DNA from: Maea johnstoni
Taxonomy: Eukaryota; Annelida; Polychaeta; Spionida; Magelonidae
Assembly (NCBI GenBank): GCA_963942565.1
Contig: OZ012697.1
Location: forward strand, 30,605,180-30,669,179
Direction: 5' to 3'
DNA: 64,000 bases
The notes below the pieces were generated by a model that saw nothing but the letters and a program-made list of their open reading frames with translations, did not search any database and was not told the DNA's origin. Every line of letters starts with the position of its first letter. Position 1 is the stretch's first letter. Both the position numbers and the translations under genes were made by a program. Below are positions 44,689 to 57,842 of the stretch, in pieces.

Positions 44689-46389
44689 TTATGTCTTAGA
44701 GTTATTATCTACACTTTCTTAAGATTATTTCTTAAATATTTCTTTTTTATCAAGAATTTTTTATTGATATTTTTGTCGGACCATGTCGGATCCAGATGGA
44801 TATGTGTTGAAACATGTGTTCAATCAAATTTAAGAACAAATCATGTTTTCATTCCCCAAAAATGTTGTTAACAATAGTGATTTTAGTTGAGAGAGCATAC
44901 GGGAATAACTATCTCTATATATTTTATTTTTTAAACTATGGGCAACCTGTTGGGTTGATTTGGTTTTATTTTGAAGTTTTGGAAATGTTGAAAATATTCA
45001 GTGGCACCTAAAAAAAACGATTAGAATTTTTAAAAATTCATCATTGAAAAGTTTTTGTCAATTTTTTGAAATACTGACTATTGAAAATGTCTATCATCAA
45101 TAAAGAATGCTTGTCAATCAAAAATAATGGCAATTGTCCAATGAAATGTTGCCCAATAACAAAAATTGGTCAATTAAAAATATTGACCAATTATAGAATA
45201 CTCACACTGGATATTACAGAAAAAGTTGGGTCTATCTGTGTAGAATATGCAACTACGTTAACTGTCACATATGCTAGAATTGTGTTTTTTTTGTAGAGCC
45301 AATATAATTTGTTTATAGGCATTAATTCTAGTTATCTACTTAATAAAATGACTAAAGATATCCATTCCCAGACAATCTAAACGTTTTACTATTGCAATGA
45401 GGAACATGCAACTAAACCTGGTAACCAGGGTAGTGTTGCTATGGACTGATATTAGGTTCGCAGTCAATGTGTCGAAGAATAGTAATTGGCTAAAAATTAA
45501 CTATTTATACAGCAATTTTTAAAATCGAGGCTAACATATTTAATAGCAGAAAAGGTTAAGTTTCTTTTATCTTGCCTTAATTTGACACATTATCTCTGGA
45601 TATTAAGCATTGTTTGTTCCTCGTTGTGCAAAATATTTCTTGATTTTACCGGAAACATATTAGTTTTAGATTTGTCTGTTTTGTACGCACACATTTAGGT
45701 GTAGATGTGCATCCGAAACATTGTTCGAGCAGTTATCTTGTGTATTGTGACATTGATAATGGAAATAAAGTTGTATTTCTCTTATTGTTCTCCATCTTTA
45801 AAATTCAGACAGGTGGATTATTTGTGAATATTTGATTTGCACTGAAGTAATGCCCACGGGATACCATATACTGTGTTTTACTGTTTTAATGTACATGTTT
45901 TGAGAACCCTCAACAGATCTCTCCATCTGGTGGCAGAAAGTGAAACTATTCTGATTTCCAAAAAGGCCGCTAGATGGATTTTGAGTTATACAAAGCACAA
46001 TTATTGCAGGAAATTCATAATTAGTATTGTTGACTTATAATGACAGAATTGATTTGTATCCCGCGAGCAAAAATAACTACAAATTACACAAAGAATTTCC
46101 AACTATTTGTGGTAATATTTCTGACTTCAGAATAAGGGACGGGTGCATGTGAACAGTTAGATATGGAAGTTCCTTAATGAATTGAGTTCTCAGGCACATT
46201 TGACTGTGAAGTTAATATTTAGGCTTCGCTTGAAAGGTTGATAGTTTAGTTAATGCATTTGACATGCCTAGATATTTGCATATTACCATTGTTTTCTGAT
46301 GATGTTAATCCAATACATGAGGTTATTGTTTTGGCCTGTCAAGAATACCAGTATAAACTTGTGTAATTGGTTAACTATAGTGCTGCTAA

Positions 46390-46555
<166 letters not shown>

Positions 46556-49500
46556 TCTTTACATACCCAGCTCTCATTGTACATACATCATATTGTAAAA
46601 GATATATTTATTACCAACTCTACTGTGGATGTATATCAAGTACTGTATTAAAGCAGTTTTCATAATAAACATGTGTCCTTCTCTTTTGACCACTATCCCC
46701 AAGTCACATATCTAATATATTGTAAACACGGGATCTGCATTGTGGCAGATATTGTATGTAGGACTAGATTTCAAGCTAGGGATTTTCCTTGACCTTTTAT
46801 GGTGAATTAATATAGTATTGGAATTCTCCAAGTTTAAAAGAATTGAGGAAACATACAGAGGATGTTAATGACTTAAAGGAATGTTTATCCACGATTCACA
46901 TGACCATGGCCAAGCAATTGTATGCCCCCTCTAGTGGCAGTTTTGGAAACTAAAATCTAGGCAAAATAGTGGTCTGTTGAGGATTCATTCAAGGACAATC
47001 GCACCATAAATATAACATTCGCCCAAATAATTTCTTTGGGTATTTGTTACTAAAACCCAAGTCCCCAGCACTGCCAACCCACAGGCGATTAAATTAGTTA
47101 TCTTCAGGACAAAATTTTCAGCTCGGGCATTATTTTTCAGTCACAACTGTTGAGGGACAAATATTCCTAGTCCTAGAATACCTGCCTATTATACATAGTA
47201 TCCTATGAGTTTTTTGTTTTTGGCTACAATGATTTACATATTCATTGAATTTTGATGTTTTGACACGTTTTCAGGAATAATGTGTGATAATTCATGTGTA
47301 TAACATGGGGTTCCCTTGCTCAACAATATCTTATATAAGCATGGGCATATACGGTAACAATTGAGCAACTCTTTTCTAACATTTTCATAAAAATTTGCCC
47401 CCAAAAAGTCCTATTTCACAAACTTTGACCATCTGTGGTTTGAAAACTAACACGATGACCTATCATTTTCTTTTGGTCTTCTTATTAAGAGCATTGTGTA
47501 GATAGTGTAGACAAAAATTGGCGAAAATTAAACTAGGCAATTCTGACATATCAATTTTGGGTTAAAAACTTGTTTCTCGAATTCTTTGATTTTGCCCAAT
47601 AATTCCTATATAACAGCAGAAAAATAATTTCAACAAGGCAGAACGATATTTCAGGCAGTGTCAGTATCTCTGAAGGGATAGATCTAGCAAAGAAAGACTC
47701 CAATTGTGGAGAAAGTGATGTTTATGACATAAATTGCATTAATTTTTCAGTCGATGACCCAATGATTTTAAGTTGTTTTGAAGATCACTGTGCTATGTTC
47801 TTTCCTTTGGCAAAATTTAAGGAAAATTAAACTGAGATTTCTAAAAGTGTCGTAAGACCTTAATAGATGTCTGTGTACATTTAATTCTGGATATGAGTGT
47901 CCATTGACACTTGAATCAGACAAAACGTGTCCAGGACTTTTAATCATTTCACTGGAACACCAGGATTTTCTGGATTTAAAGTCAAGCCCTACTTAATGGA
48001 GAAAGACACCAGTGACTTGCGGTTAATTAAGGGTTTCCCCAGTTACTCTGCTTTGTTGTACCTTCCTATGTTGTCCTGTTGCGACTTTGCTTAATATGGC
48101 AGACAAAGCGATGATAAATTAAGTTCCAAATTCTAGAAAAAAGAAAGAACACTAACAGGTCTTAAAATCATATGTCCCTAAGGGAAATCGCATAACAACA
48201 AAAGTCTGATGAAAAATTGAATTAATCTTGGGTTTTTATTGACATATAGGTAAGCACATGGTTGAATGATACAATTTATTCTCAATGACATAACTCTTTT
48301 TTCTCTCTGTGCGGGTTCAAGTGGTCTGACAAGTGAATTCTCGAAAACCATGGTTAACGTAAAATGAAAAGCAACCTTCCTTTCAATATCATAAAGACAA
48401 AGCCTTCATTTTACACATAATACCCAAGTTGTCACATTATCTAAGAACCCTGAACTTGAATGTGTTATAATTATATATATTTTTGGTGGAATTGTACCCG
48501 CTTAAGAAACAATACACACATCTTTCATAGTTTCTCTATAAATAGTATGAGTCTTGTGATTATTCAATTCCATAATTGAACAGCTTGCCAAACTGAAGAT
48601 TATGTAAATAAAATGTCCTGTTTTCACAACTAAAAGGTAAAGATCATATCAGCACATGACATCATGCCTTTGAGCGGAATTAGTATTCAAGAAAACATGA
48701 CAGCAAATAACAAAATTCATAAGTTATCTAAAATAAATTGAATAAATTGAAGCGACTGATTGACTATGCGATCAGTCAAATGACGATCATTCCGAAAACG
48801 CTGGAAATCGATAGAGCAATAAAAAAAATAGATTGATAATCAATGATTATCCACAAAACAAGATTTACTGAATTACTTCTACAAATACACACTGAAATAC
48901 CTATAAGGTGATATGGACGTGGGACAGTTTTTGGAGAGAATTTGGCAAAAATATCTTGTACAGACAATATTAACGAAGAGGGTTTGATCTACAACAGTGG
49001 CACACAGGAAACATAGTAATTTAATACCAGACGTTTTACCGCTTTTTCAGAATTCCATTATTGTATAAGGTTCATAAAATTTTATTTTCAAAGAAAATCA
49101 TTAGTTATTTGTGGGTTTTTTGACTTAAGTATGCAGGACCCATACTTAAAAAGAATAAAATACATAAATTTAAACTACTGATTCTAGCCCTGCAGGGGCC
49201 AAACGACCTTGGCAAATATTTAAGAACCTCGTAAAAAAATTGCCCGTGCAGTGCTATTACTCAATATTTCAAAATCTAATTTTGTTCTTATTTAATTTCC
49301 AAACACGATCATAGATCACTCTTAATCATCTATTACTTTGATAGTGGGAGTGGTAGGCAAACAGAAGTAAAGATTGCAACTGTGTTTGCTAGTTTGTTTG
49401 GAACTTAGATAAATGAAAGAATGGATATGTATTTGCAGTGAAGGCCTGGCTATGCCGAGGGTCTACAGTCTGGCCTCAGTGCAACGCCACTAGGAGACAA

Positions 49501-50332
49501 TGACCAATGAGGGCTCTCGTATCATTTTATATTACAGAGAAACTTGCACGATTACATGTGCAGGACAAGACTTTTGGGCCATTTGCCGCAGCCAGCCTGT
49601 TCAGGTTGACCAGCTGGTTTCATATCCACTTGTGTTTATTTATTTAAGGTCTGTAACTAGTACCAATGTGTGTTATTAAGTTGTCATATCAATATTTATA
49701 ATTCACCGCACTTTAGCATACACACACTTCATCTTAAGTCATGAACCTTCAGCAGATAATCATAGCCTGTCGGAACATAGATCAACTGCAACTTTCATCA
49801 AGCACATCCCGCATGGAATTATGGCATAAACGACTAGACATGATCAACTAGTAGACATTCAGATGTAACCTTTAATTACATAGCTGTGTATGACTTCGCT
49901 CCCTCTCTCTCTCCGAGTGTGATTTTATATACAGGAGCCTAGCATGCCTCATGATTGAACACCTGTCCAATCAAATGTTATTAATCGAATGTCTATCCTC
50001 CACACCTTCAATTCATCCACTGTAAGCACAGAAACAGAAATCCATTTGATTTTCCCTTGGCGTCATCTATAATCGGTAGTAAAGAGAGAACTTGTAGGTC
50101 AACCCAGCTTCACAAACAGGAATAGAACATCCCAAACAGTGTCCAGTGTCGAGGATGCACACAGAACGACTTGGTTGCCAGCCTCCCATTGGCTGAGCAC
50201 AGGCTCTTTAAAGCACTTCCTGCGACTGTGAGTGCGGTCTCTGATCAGGACCGCTAATACACATCAATACACCGGTGAACTACCCACGCAATGGTTGTAT
50301 AATGTCTATGGTAGATATCATCCATGGGGAAG

Positions 50333-50644
50333 TTATGTATCAAATGGCGCGTAGTACAGCAGGGGATACTTCCACCAAAATCCCATTTCTCCTGTAAAAA
50401 CATTTCTTTCTAACTCAAAGATCTGTACTAGCCCAACTCGTATAGTTAGGTTACTGAAGTAACCCCCCTCCCCTACCCTCTTTGGAAAAACTCCTCTAAT
50501 ATTATGTAAAGTCCCTTGTAGTCCTTGGTGGTACAAATCATGTGGTATTTCCAAGTCCCTTGCTGCCTTGGCTTTCTGGTCAAATATATTTTCCCATATG
50601 AAGCACTTTCTTGCTATAAGATATTCCTCTGCTAGGGGCCTCAC
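50333..50644 (-). other. Protein-like fragment on the minus strand of the subtype-2 segment
   Basis: The minus strand reads a 103-residue frame without an AUG start. Its first part (RPLAEEYLIARKCF, then IWENIFDQKAKAARDLEIPH) looks like a real helical protein segment rather than random translation. A related stretch lies in unit A and, diverged, at 56110-56220, just downstream of the gag-like exon on the same strand. The frame is not kept in all copies. I do not recognise the family. It may be a fossil exon or a piece of an old mobile element copied with the array. Confidence 0.3.
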
Positions 50645-50735
50645 AACAGCAAGAGGCCCTCCCTACCTCTTCCACAGTGCAATGCAAGGTCCGATCTTAA
50701 TAAAAAAAAAAAAAACAAAAAAAAAAAAACAACAT
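50498..50735. repeat. Subtype-2 extra segment with A-tract, unit F
   Basis: This matches the segment in unit A, with a longer A run broken by one C. The AATAAA plus poly(A) on the plus strand could suggest a retroposed 3' end, but no target duplication is evident, so slippage at an A-rich site is equally possible. Confidence 0.7.
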
Positions 50736-51171
50736 TATTTCCTTAAAGCAGACGTCCGTGGCTACAATCGCGCCAGGTTTCGCTAAATTCTGTTGACAAA
50801 TCCTGTTATTATGTTTCGGTAACAAAATCACTTGGTTGCGAAGTATCTTGGTTACGCAGTCACTTGGCTACGAGATCTCCTGACTTCAACCATCTCGATC
50901 ACTTCCAGCTTGGTATTCATACGCCCGAGCGACAAACCCCACTTTGTGGCCAATTAACAAAGCCCACTCCCTCCGATTCCCAAAATGCCATATGTATTGA
51001 ACAAACGCGTATGGATCTCCATTTATAGGCCTCAATTTCTGTCTACACCAAGTTTTTACTAGGAACTATGCGATGATACTACTCGGAAGGCTACGCACAT
51101 TATGTACAGATACTTTTGGTAGAGTAGATTTATCTCAAATACGATACTTTAAAATAACTGAAAGACTCAGT

Positions 51172-51372
51172 GCCTCTGGTTATTTAACATGGTTTGTTCC
51201 TCACTATGCAAAATTCTCTTGATTTTACCAGAAACATTTTAGTTTTAGATTTGTCTGTCTTGTACGCACACATTTAAATGTAAATGTGCATCCGAAAGTT
51301 TGTTCAAACAGTTATCATGTGGATTGTGACATTGATTATGGAAGTCGAGTTGTATTTCTCATATTGTTCTAG
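51172..51372. repeat. Diverged patch of unit sequence at the F/G joint
   Basis: This ~200-bp stretch aligns with the unit region at about 914-1130 of unit A but with clearly more differences (I judge above 10%) and a deletion just before AGACAGG. The sequence directly to its right is nearly identical to the other units again. Confidence 0.75.
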
Positions 51373-51953
51373 ACAGGTGGATTATTTGTGAATATTTGAT
51401 TTGCACTGAAGTAATGCCCACGGGATACCATATACTGTGTTTTACTGTTTTAATGTACATGTTTTGAGAACCCTCAACAGATCTCTCCATCTGGTGGCAG
51501 AAAGTGAAACTATTCTGATTTCCAAAAAGGTCGCTAGATGGATTTTGAGTTATACAAAGCACAATTATTGCAGGAAATTCATAATTAGTATTGTTGACTT
51601 ATAATGACAGAATTGATTTGTATCCCGCGAGCAAAAATAACTACAAATTACACAAAGAATTTCCAACTATTTGTGGTAATATTTCTGACTTAAGAATAAG
51701 GGACGGGTGCATGTGAACAGTTAGATATGGAAGTTCCTTAATGAATTGAGTTCTCAGGCACATTTGACTGTGAAGTTAATATTTAGGCTTCGCTTGAAAG
51801 GTTGATAGTTTAGTTAATGCATTTGACATGCCTAGATATTTGCATATTACCATTGTTTTCTGATGATGTTAATCCTATACATGAGGTTATTGTTTTGGCC
51901 TGTCAAGAATACCAGTATAAACTTGTGTAATTGGTTAACTATAGTGCTGCTAA

Positions 51954-52147
<194 letters not shown>

Positions 52148-55100
52148 TCTTTACATACCCAGCTCTCATTGTACATACATCATATTGTAAAAGATATATT
52201 TATTACCAACTCTACTGTGGATGTATATCAAGTACTGTATTAAAGCAGTTTTCATAATAAACATGTGTTCTTCTCTTTTGACCATTATCCTCAAGTCACA
52301 TATCTAATATATTGTAAACACGGGATCTGCATTGTGGCAGATATTGTATGTAGGACTAGATTTCAAGCTAGGGATTTTCCTTGACCTTTTATGGTGAATT
52401 AATATAGTATTGGAATTCTCCAAGTTTAAAAGAATTGAGGAAACATACAGAGGATGTTAATGACTTAAAGGAATGTTTATCCACGATTCACATGACCATG
52501 GCCAAGCAATTGTATGCCCCCTCTAGTGGCAGTTTTGGAAACTAAAATCTAGGCAAAATAGTGGTCTGTTGAGGATTCATTCAAGGACAATCGCACCATA
52601 AATATAACATTCGCCCAAATAATTTCTTTGGGTATTTGTTACTAAAACCCAAGTCCCCAGCACTGCCAACCCACAGGCGATTAAATTAGTTATCTTCAGG
52701 ACAGAATTTTCAGCTCGGGCATTATTTTTCAGTCACAACTGTTGAGGGACAAATATTCCTAGTCCTAGAATACCTGCCTATTATACATAGTATCCTATGA
52801 GTTTTTTGTTTTTGGCTACAATGATTTACATATTCATTGAATTTTGATGTTTTGACACGTTTTCAGGAATAATGTGTGATAATTCATGTGTATAACATGG
52901 GGTTCCCTTGCTCAACAATATCTTATATAAGCATGGGCATATACGGTAACAATTGAGCAACTCTTTTCTAACATTTTCATAAAAATTTGCCCCCAAAAAG
53001 TCCTATTTCACAAACTTTGACCATTTGTGGTTTGAAAACTAACACGATGACCTATCATTTTCTTTTGGTCTTCTTATTAAGAGCATTGTGTAGATAGTGT
53101 AGACAAAAATTGGCGAAAATTAAACTAGGCAATTCTGACATCAATTTTGGGTTAAAAACTTGTTTCTCGAATTCTTTGATTTTGCCCAATAATTCCTATA
53201 TAACAGCAGAAAAATAATTTCAACAAGGCAGAACGATATTTCAGGCAGTGTCAGTATCTCTGAAGGGATAGATCTAGCAAAGAAAGACTCCAATTGTGGA
53301 GAAAGTGATGTTTATGACATAAATTGCATTAATTTTTCAGTCGATGACCCAATGATTTTAAGTTGTGTTGAAGATCACTGTGCTATGTTCTTTCCTTTGG
53401 CAAAATTTAAGGAAAATTAAACTGAGATTTCTAAAAGTGTTGTAAGACCTTAATAGATGTCCGTGTACATTTAATTCTGGATATGAGTGTCCATTGACAC
53501 TTGAATCAGACAAAACGTGTCCAGGACTTTTAATCATTTCACTGGAACACCAGGATTTTCTGGATTTAAAGTCAAGCCCTACTTAATGGAGAAAGACACC
53601 AGTGACTTGCGGTTAATTAAGGGTTTCCCCAGTTACTCTGCTTTTTTGTACCTTCCTATGTTGTCCTGTTGCGACTTTGCTTAATATGGCAGACAAAGCG
53701 ATGATAAATTAAGTTCCAAATTCTAGAAAAAACAAAGAACACTAACAGGTCTTAAAATCATATGTCCCTAAGGGAATCGCATAACAACAAAAGTCTCATG
53801 AAAAATTGAATTAATCTTGGGTTTTTATTGACATATAGGTAAGCACATGGTTGAATGATACAATTTATTCTCAATGACATAACTCTTTTTTTCTCTCTGT
53901 GCGGGTTCAAGTGGTCTGACAAGTGAATTATCGAAAACCATGGTTAACGTAAAATGAAAAGCAACCTTCCTTTCAATATCATAAAGACAACGCCTTCATT
54001 TTACACATAATACCCAAGTTGTCAGATTATCTAAGAACCCTGAACTTGAATGTGTTATAATTATATATATTTTTGGTGGAATTGTCCCCGCTTAAGAAAC
54101 AATACACACATCTTTCATAGTTTCTCTATAAATAGTATGAGTCTTGTGATTATTCAATTTCATAATCGAACAGCTTGCCAAACTGAAGATTATGTAAATA
54201 AAATGTCCTGTTTTCACAACTAAAAGGTAAAGATCATATCAGTACATCATGCCTTTGAGCGGAATTAGTATTCAAGAAAACATGACAGCAAATAACAAAA
54301 TTCATAAGTTATCTAAAATAAATTGAAGCGACTGATTGACTATTGACAAATGACGATCATTCCGAAAACGCTGGAAATTGATAGAGCAATAAAAAAATAG
54401 ATTGATAATCAATGATTATCCACAAAACAAGATTTACTGAATTACTTCTACAAATACACACTGAAATACCTATAAGGTGATATGGACGTGGGACAGTTTT
54501 TGAAGAGAATTTGGCAAAAATATCTTGTACAGACAATATTAACGAAGAGGGTTTGATCTACAACAGTGGCACACAGGAAAAATAGTAATTTAATACCAGA
54601 AGTTTTACCGCTTTTTCAGAATTCCATTATTGTATAAGGTTCATAAAATTTTATTTTCAAAGAAAATCATTAGTTATTTGTGGGTTTTTTGACTTAAGTA
54701 TGCAGGACCCATACTTATAAAAGAATAAAATACATAAATTTAAACCACTGATTCTAGCCCTGCAGGGGCCAAACGACCTTGGCAAATATTTAAGAACCTT
54801 ATAAAAAATTTGCCCATGCAGTGCTATTACTCAATATTTCAAAATCTAATTTTGTTCTTATTTAATTTCCAAACACGATCATAGATCACTCTTAATCATC
54901 TATTACTTTAATAGTGGGAGTGGTAGGCAAACAGAAGTAAAGATTGCAACTGTGTTTGCTAGTTTGTTTGGAACTTAGATAAATAAAAGAATGGATATGT
55001 ATTTGCAGTGAAGGCCTGGCTATGCCGGGGTCTAGAGTCTGGCCTCAGTGCAACGCCACTAGGAGACAATGACCAATGAGGGCTCTCGTATCATTTTATA

Positions 55101-55979
55101 TTACAGAGAAACTTGCACGATTACATGCGCAGGACAAGACTTTTGGGCCATTTGCCACACCAGACTGTTCAGGTCGACCAGCTGGTTTCATATCCACTTG
55201 TTTTTATTTATCTAAGGTCTGTAACTAGTACCAATGTGTGTTATTAAGTTGTCATATCAATATTTATAATTCACCGCACTTTAGCATACACACACTTCAT
55301 CTTAAGTCATGAACCTTCAGCAGATAATCATAGCCTGTCGGAACATAGATCAACTGCAACTTTCATCAAGCACATCCCGCATGGAATTATGGCATAAACG
55401 ACTAGACATGATCAACTAGTAGACATTCAGATGTAACCTTTAATTACATAGCTGTGTATGACTTCGCTCCCTCTCTCTCTCCGAGTGTGATTTTATATAC
55501 AGGAGCCTAGCATGCCTCATGATTGAACGCCTGTCCGATCAAATGTTATTCATCCAATGTCTATCCTCCACACCTTCAATTCATCCACTGTAAGCACAGA
55601 AACAGAAATCCATTTGATTTTCCCTTGGCGTCATCTATAATCGGTAGTAAAGAGAGAACTTGTAGGTCAACCCAGCTTCACAAACAGGAATAGAACATCC
55701 CAAACAGTGTCCAGTGTCGAGGATGCACACAGAACGACTTGGTTGCCAGCCTCCCATTGGCTGAGCACAGGCTCTTTAAAGCACTTGCTGCGACTGTGAG
55801 TGCGGTCTCTGATCAGGACCGCTAATACACATCAATACACCGGTGAACTACTCACTCAATGGTGGTATAATGTCTATGGTAGATATCATCCATGGGGAAG
55901 TTATGTATCAAATGGCGCGTAGTACAGCAGGGGATACTTCCACCAAAATCCCATTTCTCCTGTAAAAACAGTTCTTTCT

Positions 55980-56285
55980 ATCTAATTTAAGGACATGTAG
56001 CAGCCCAACTCAAATAGTTAGGTCACTGAAGTAACCCCCCTCCCTCCCCTCTTTGGAAAAAACTCCTCTAATATTATATAAAGTCCCCTATAGTTCTTAT
56101 TGTCCAAATCATGTGGTACTTCCAAGTCCCTTGCTGCCTTGGCTTTCTGGTCAATTATATTTCCCATATGAAGCACTTTCCTGCTATAAGATATTCTTCT
56201 GCTAAGGGCCTCACAGCAGCAAGACCATCTCTACCACTTCCATGCCCTTGTGAACTGGTTTCGAGCCAGGTAAATTTGTTCATTG
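55980..56285. repeat. Diverged right end of the array
   Basis: From about 55980 the match to units A and F drops abruptly (for example TTTAAGGACATGTAGCAG in place of ACTCAAAGATCTGTACTAG) but stays recognisable to about 56225. The sequence then passes into unique DNA next to the gag-like exon. This looks like the old, unhomogenised edge of the array. Confidence 0.7.
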
Positions 56286-56324
56286 CTCATATACGGGGGG
56301 CATTTTCGTCGACGTCTGGAGCCA

Positions 56325-57452
56325 CTAGAAGGAGCCTAACCGCCAACCGCCGTTGCCATACCCGGTTGATGACGACTGATTGTTGTAGTTGCTCTGGAAT
56401 CCGCCCTGCTGGTGGAATGAGCCGGCCGGGAACTCGTCCTGATAGAAACTCTGGCTGCCGCTGCTGCCGTAAGAGTTGGCGGAGTAATCCATGCTGTTGT
56501 AGTCTTGACGCGGCTGCCGTCCGCCGCCACTGTGCTGCTGGTGCCTGTTGTTGCCCATGTGCTGCTGTCGGGGGTTCTGGCCCTGGCTCCTCGAGCGCTG
56601 TCGCTGACCGCGGGAGTCGTTCTGATGAGATCGCCCGAAGCGGTCGCCGCCGCCCTGCGGGTAGCCACCCTGTCGCCCTCCTCCTCCGCCGCCGGAACGC
56701 TGTGGGTTCCTGTCCGGTCGCTTCATCTTGGCCGGACTGTTGTGGTTCTGTGGACCCTGATTCTGTGGACGTCCTCCTCCGCCTCCCTGCTTTGGTGTTC
56801 CGCCCTGGCCCTGACCCTGACCCTCGGGACGCACGCTCCGCTTTCTCTTGCGATTCCGATTCTTGCCGTCCTGTCTGTTATCAATCGTACCGTTGCCGCC
56901 AGTATTTGGGCCCCGCATCTGTGTTGCTGGGACGAAAATCTCATTTTTATCCTCTGCTTCGATGGCTCGGTTAAACAAGTACTCACTGGGGGTGTAATCG
57001 TAAACGTATTTCTTGTATGCCGGACGCAGCAAATGATTCATTTTTTGACGCCTCGCGACGTTGATTTTTCCGTAGCATCGTGAGAGCATCACAACGGCAT
57101 CGGTGGCTTTGGCTAGCAAGGCTTTAGTATCGTAGCTGGCACTGTCTATCTCTCCAGTATTCAACTGATAGAGGGTATCCATCAGCTGACAGACTGGACC
57201 CATTCCTTGAGCTAGCGTCGTCTGTAATCCCAGCAATATGTTATCCTCCTTCTTTGCGCTACCGGTCTTACTTCCTCCCGGCAAGCGCTCCTTCAATCCT
57301 GGATTTATCAGGGTCGGCTTGAGGAAAAGCATGTTTTCTGGCCGCGCGCACCTTCTCATTAATGAACCCATCTGCTCTTTGGGGATTTGCATACACAGGA
57401 GCTTGTTCACCATTGTGGAGGTCTGGGTGCTCACTTTTTCACTGTACTGAAC
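56325..57452 (-). CDS. Gag-like (DIRS/tyrosine-recombinase retroelement type) protein, 3' exon
   Basis: The minus strand reads a single open frame to a TAG at 56325. Its N-terminal half (about 170 residues) contains a helical domain with ILLGLQTTLAQGM, DAVVMLSRCYGKINVARRQK and LLRPAYKKY. To my memory these resemble ORF1/Gag proteins of DIRS-like retroelements common in invertebrates. The C-terminal half is low-complexity, rich in Gly, Arg, Gln, Asn and Ser, with RG and GGG runs suited to RNA binding. GC content is far above the surroundings. No reverse transcriptase or recombinase is seen nearby, so it is an isolated gag-like part, either a fossil or a host-adopted gene. The stretch seen looks whole. 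The alternative is an unrelated host RGG-box protein. Confidence 0.6.
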   Translation of the reverse strand, partial: VQYSEKVSTQTSTMVNKLLCMQIPKEQMGSLMRRCARPENMLFLKPTLINPGLKERLPGGSKTGSAKKEDNILLGLQTTLAQGMGPVCQLMDTLYQLNTGEIDSASYDTKALLAKATDAVVMLSRCYGKINVARRQKMNHLLRPAYKKYVYDYTPSEYLFNRAIEAEDKNEIFVPATQMRGPNTGGNGTIDNRQDGKNRNRKRKRSVRPEGQGQGQGGTPKQGGGGGRPQNQGPQNHNSPAKMKRPDRNPQRSGGGGGGRQGGYPQGGGDRFGRSHQNDSRGQRQRSRSQGQNPRQQHMGNNRHQQHSGGGRQPRQDYNSMDYSANSYGSSGSQSFYQDEFPAGSFHQQGGFQSNYNNQSSSTGYGNGGWRLGSF

Positions 57453-57475
57453 CTGAAACATACAATTAGTATTGG
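57453..57475 (-). promoter_or_regulatory. Probable 3' splice site upstream of the gag-like exon
   Basis: On the minus strand the sequence reads TACTAATTGTATGTTTCAG directly before GTTCAGTACAG. This combines a branch-point-like TACTAAT, a short pyrimidine-rich stretch and CAG. An ATG (57461-57459) happens to lie inside this signal, so the apparent start MFQ is probably intronic and coding would enter at 57452 from an upstream exon to the right. I could not identify that exon. Confidence 0.5.
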
Positions 57476-57770
57476 AGTCAATAAGGAGGTTTTCAAAATT
57501 ATAAAGACAAAGTCTTATAAATCAACTAGTGTTTCAGATTGTTTTTCAAGTCAATGGGCAAAGTCTTGGCCAGCATGGCGACTGGGTCAATTTCAAGCAT
57601 ACTGTATAACGGGGAATATTTCCCAGGACTTTTATTTCTCGAAAAATGATGATTTTCTGTTTTTTAATTTCCCGGCCAGCATATGGCTGCACAGATATTA
57701 AATTTAGCGATAATGCTAGCACATGTTTTGGCTCCTGAATGTGTTATTGCAGACGACCGTTTGTGTATGT
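57476..57770. other. Non-coding, nothing recognised
   Basis: This is AT-rich sequence between the gag-like exon and the 72-bp palindrome. If the splice site is real, it is intron of that gene. Confidence 0.5.
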
Positions 57771-57842
57771 ATGTGCAGAACAACAAAGCCAGCCATGCCA
57801 GCTCAATTGAGCCGGCATGGCTGGCTTTATTTTTCTGCACAT
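57771..57842. repeat. 72-bp near-perfect palindrome
   Basis: ATGTGCAGAA at the left end is answered by TTCTGCACAT at the right end. A 4-base mismatched block (CAAC against ATTT) follows inward, then AAAGCCAGCCATGCC pairs with GGCATGGCTGGCTTT, and the core is GCTCAATTGAGC with one mismatch on its border. The arms meet with essentially no spacer. It may be a minimal inverted-repeat transposon remnant or a cruciform-forming site. The ends (GTGCAGAA) resemble those of the 3.3-kb transposon at 58729. Confidence 0.85.

Noticed and set aside
56111-56974. 287-codon plus-strand frame opposite the gag-like exon
   Set aside because: It is Cys/Arg/Ser-rich low-complexity translation of the antisense of the GC-rich exon, a shadow frame.
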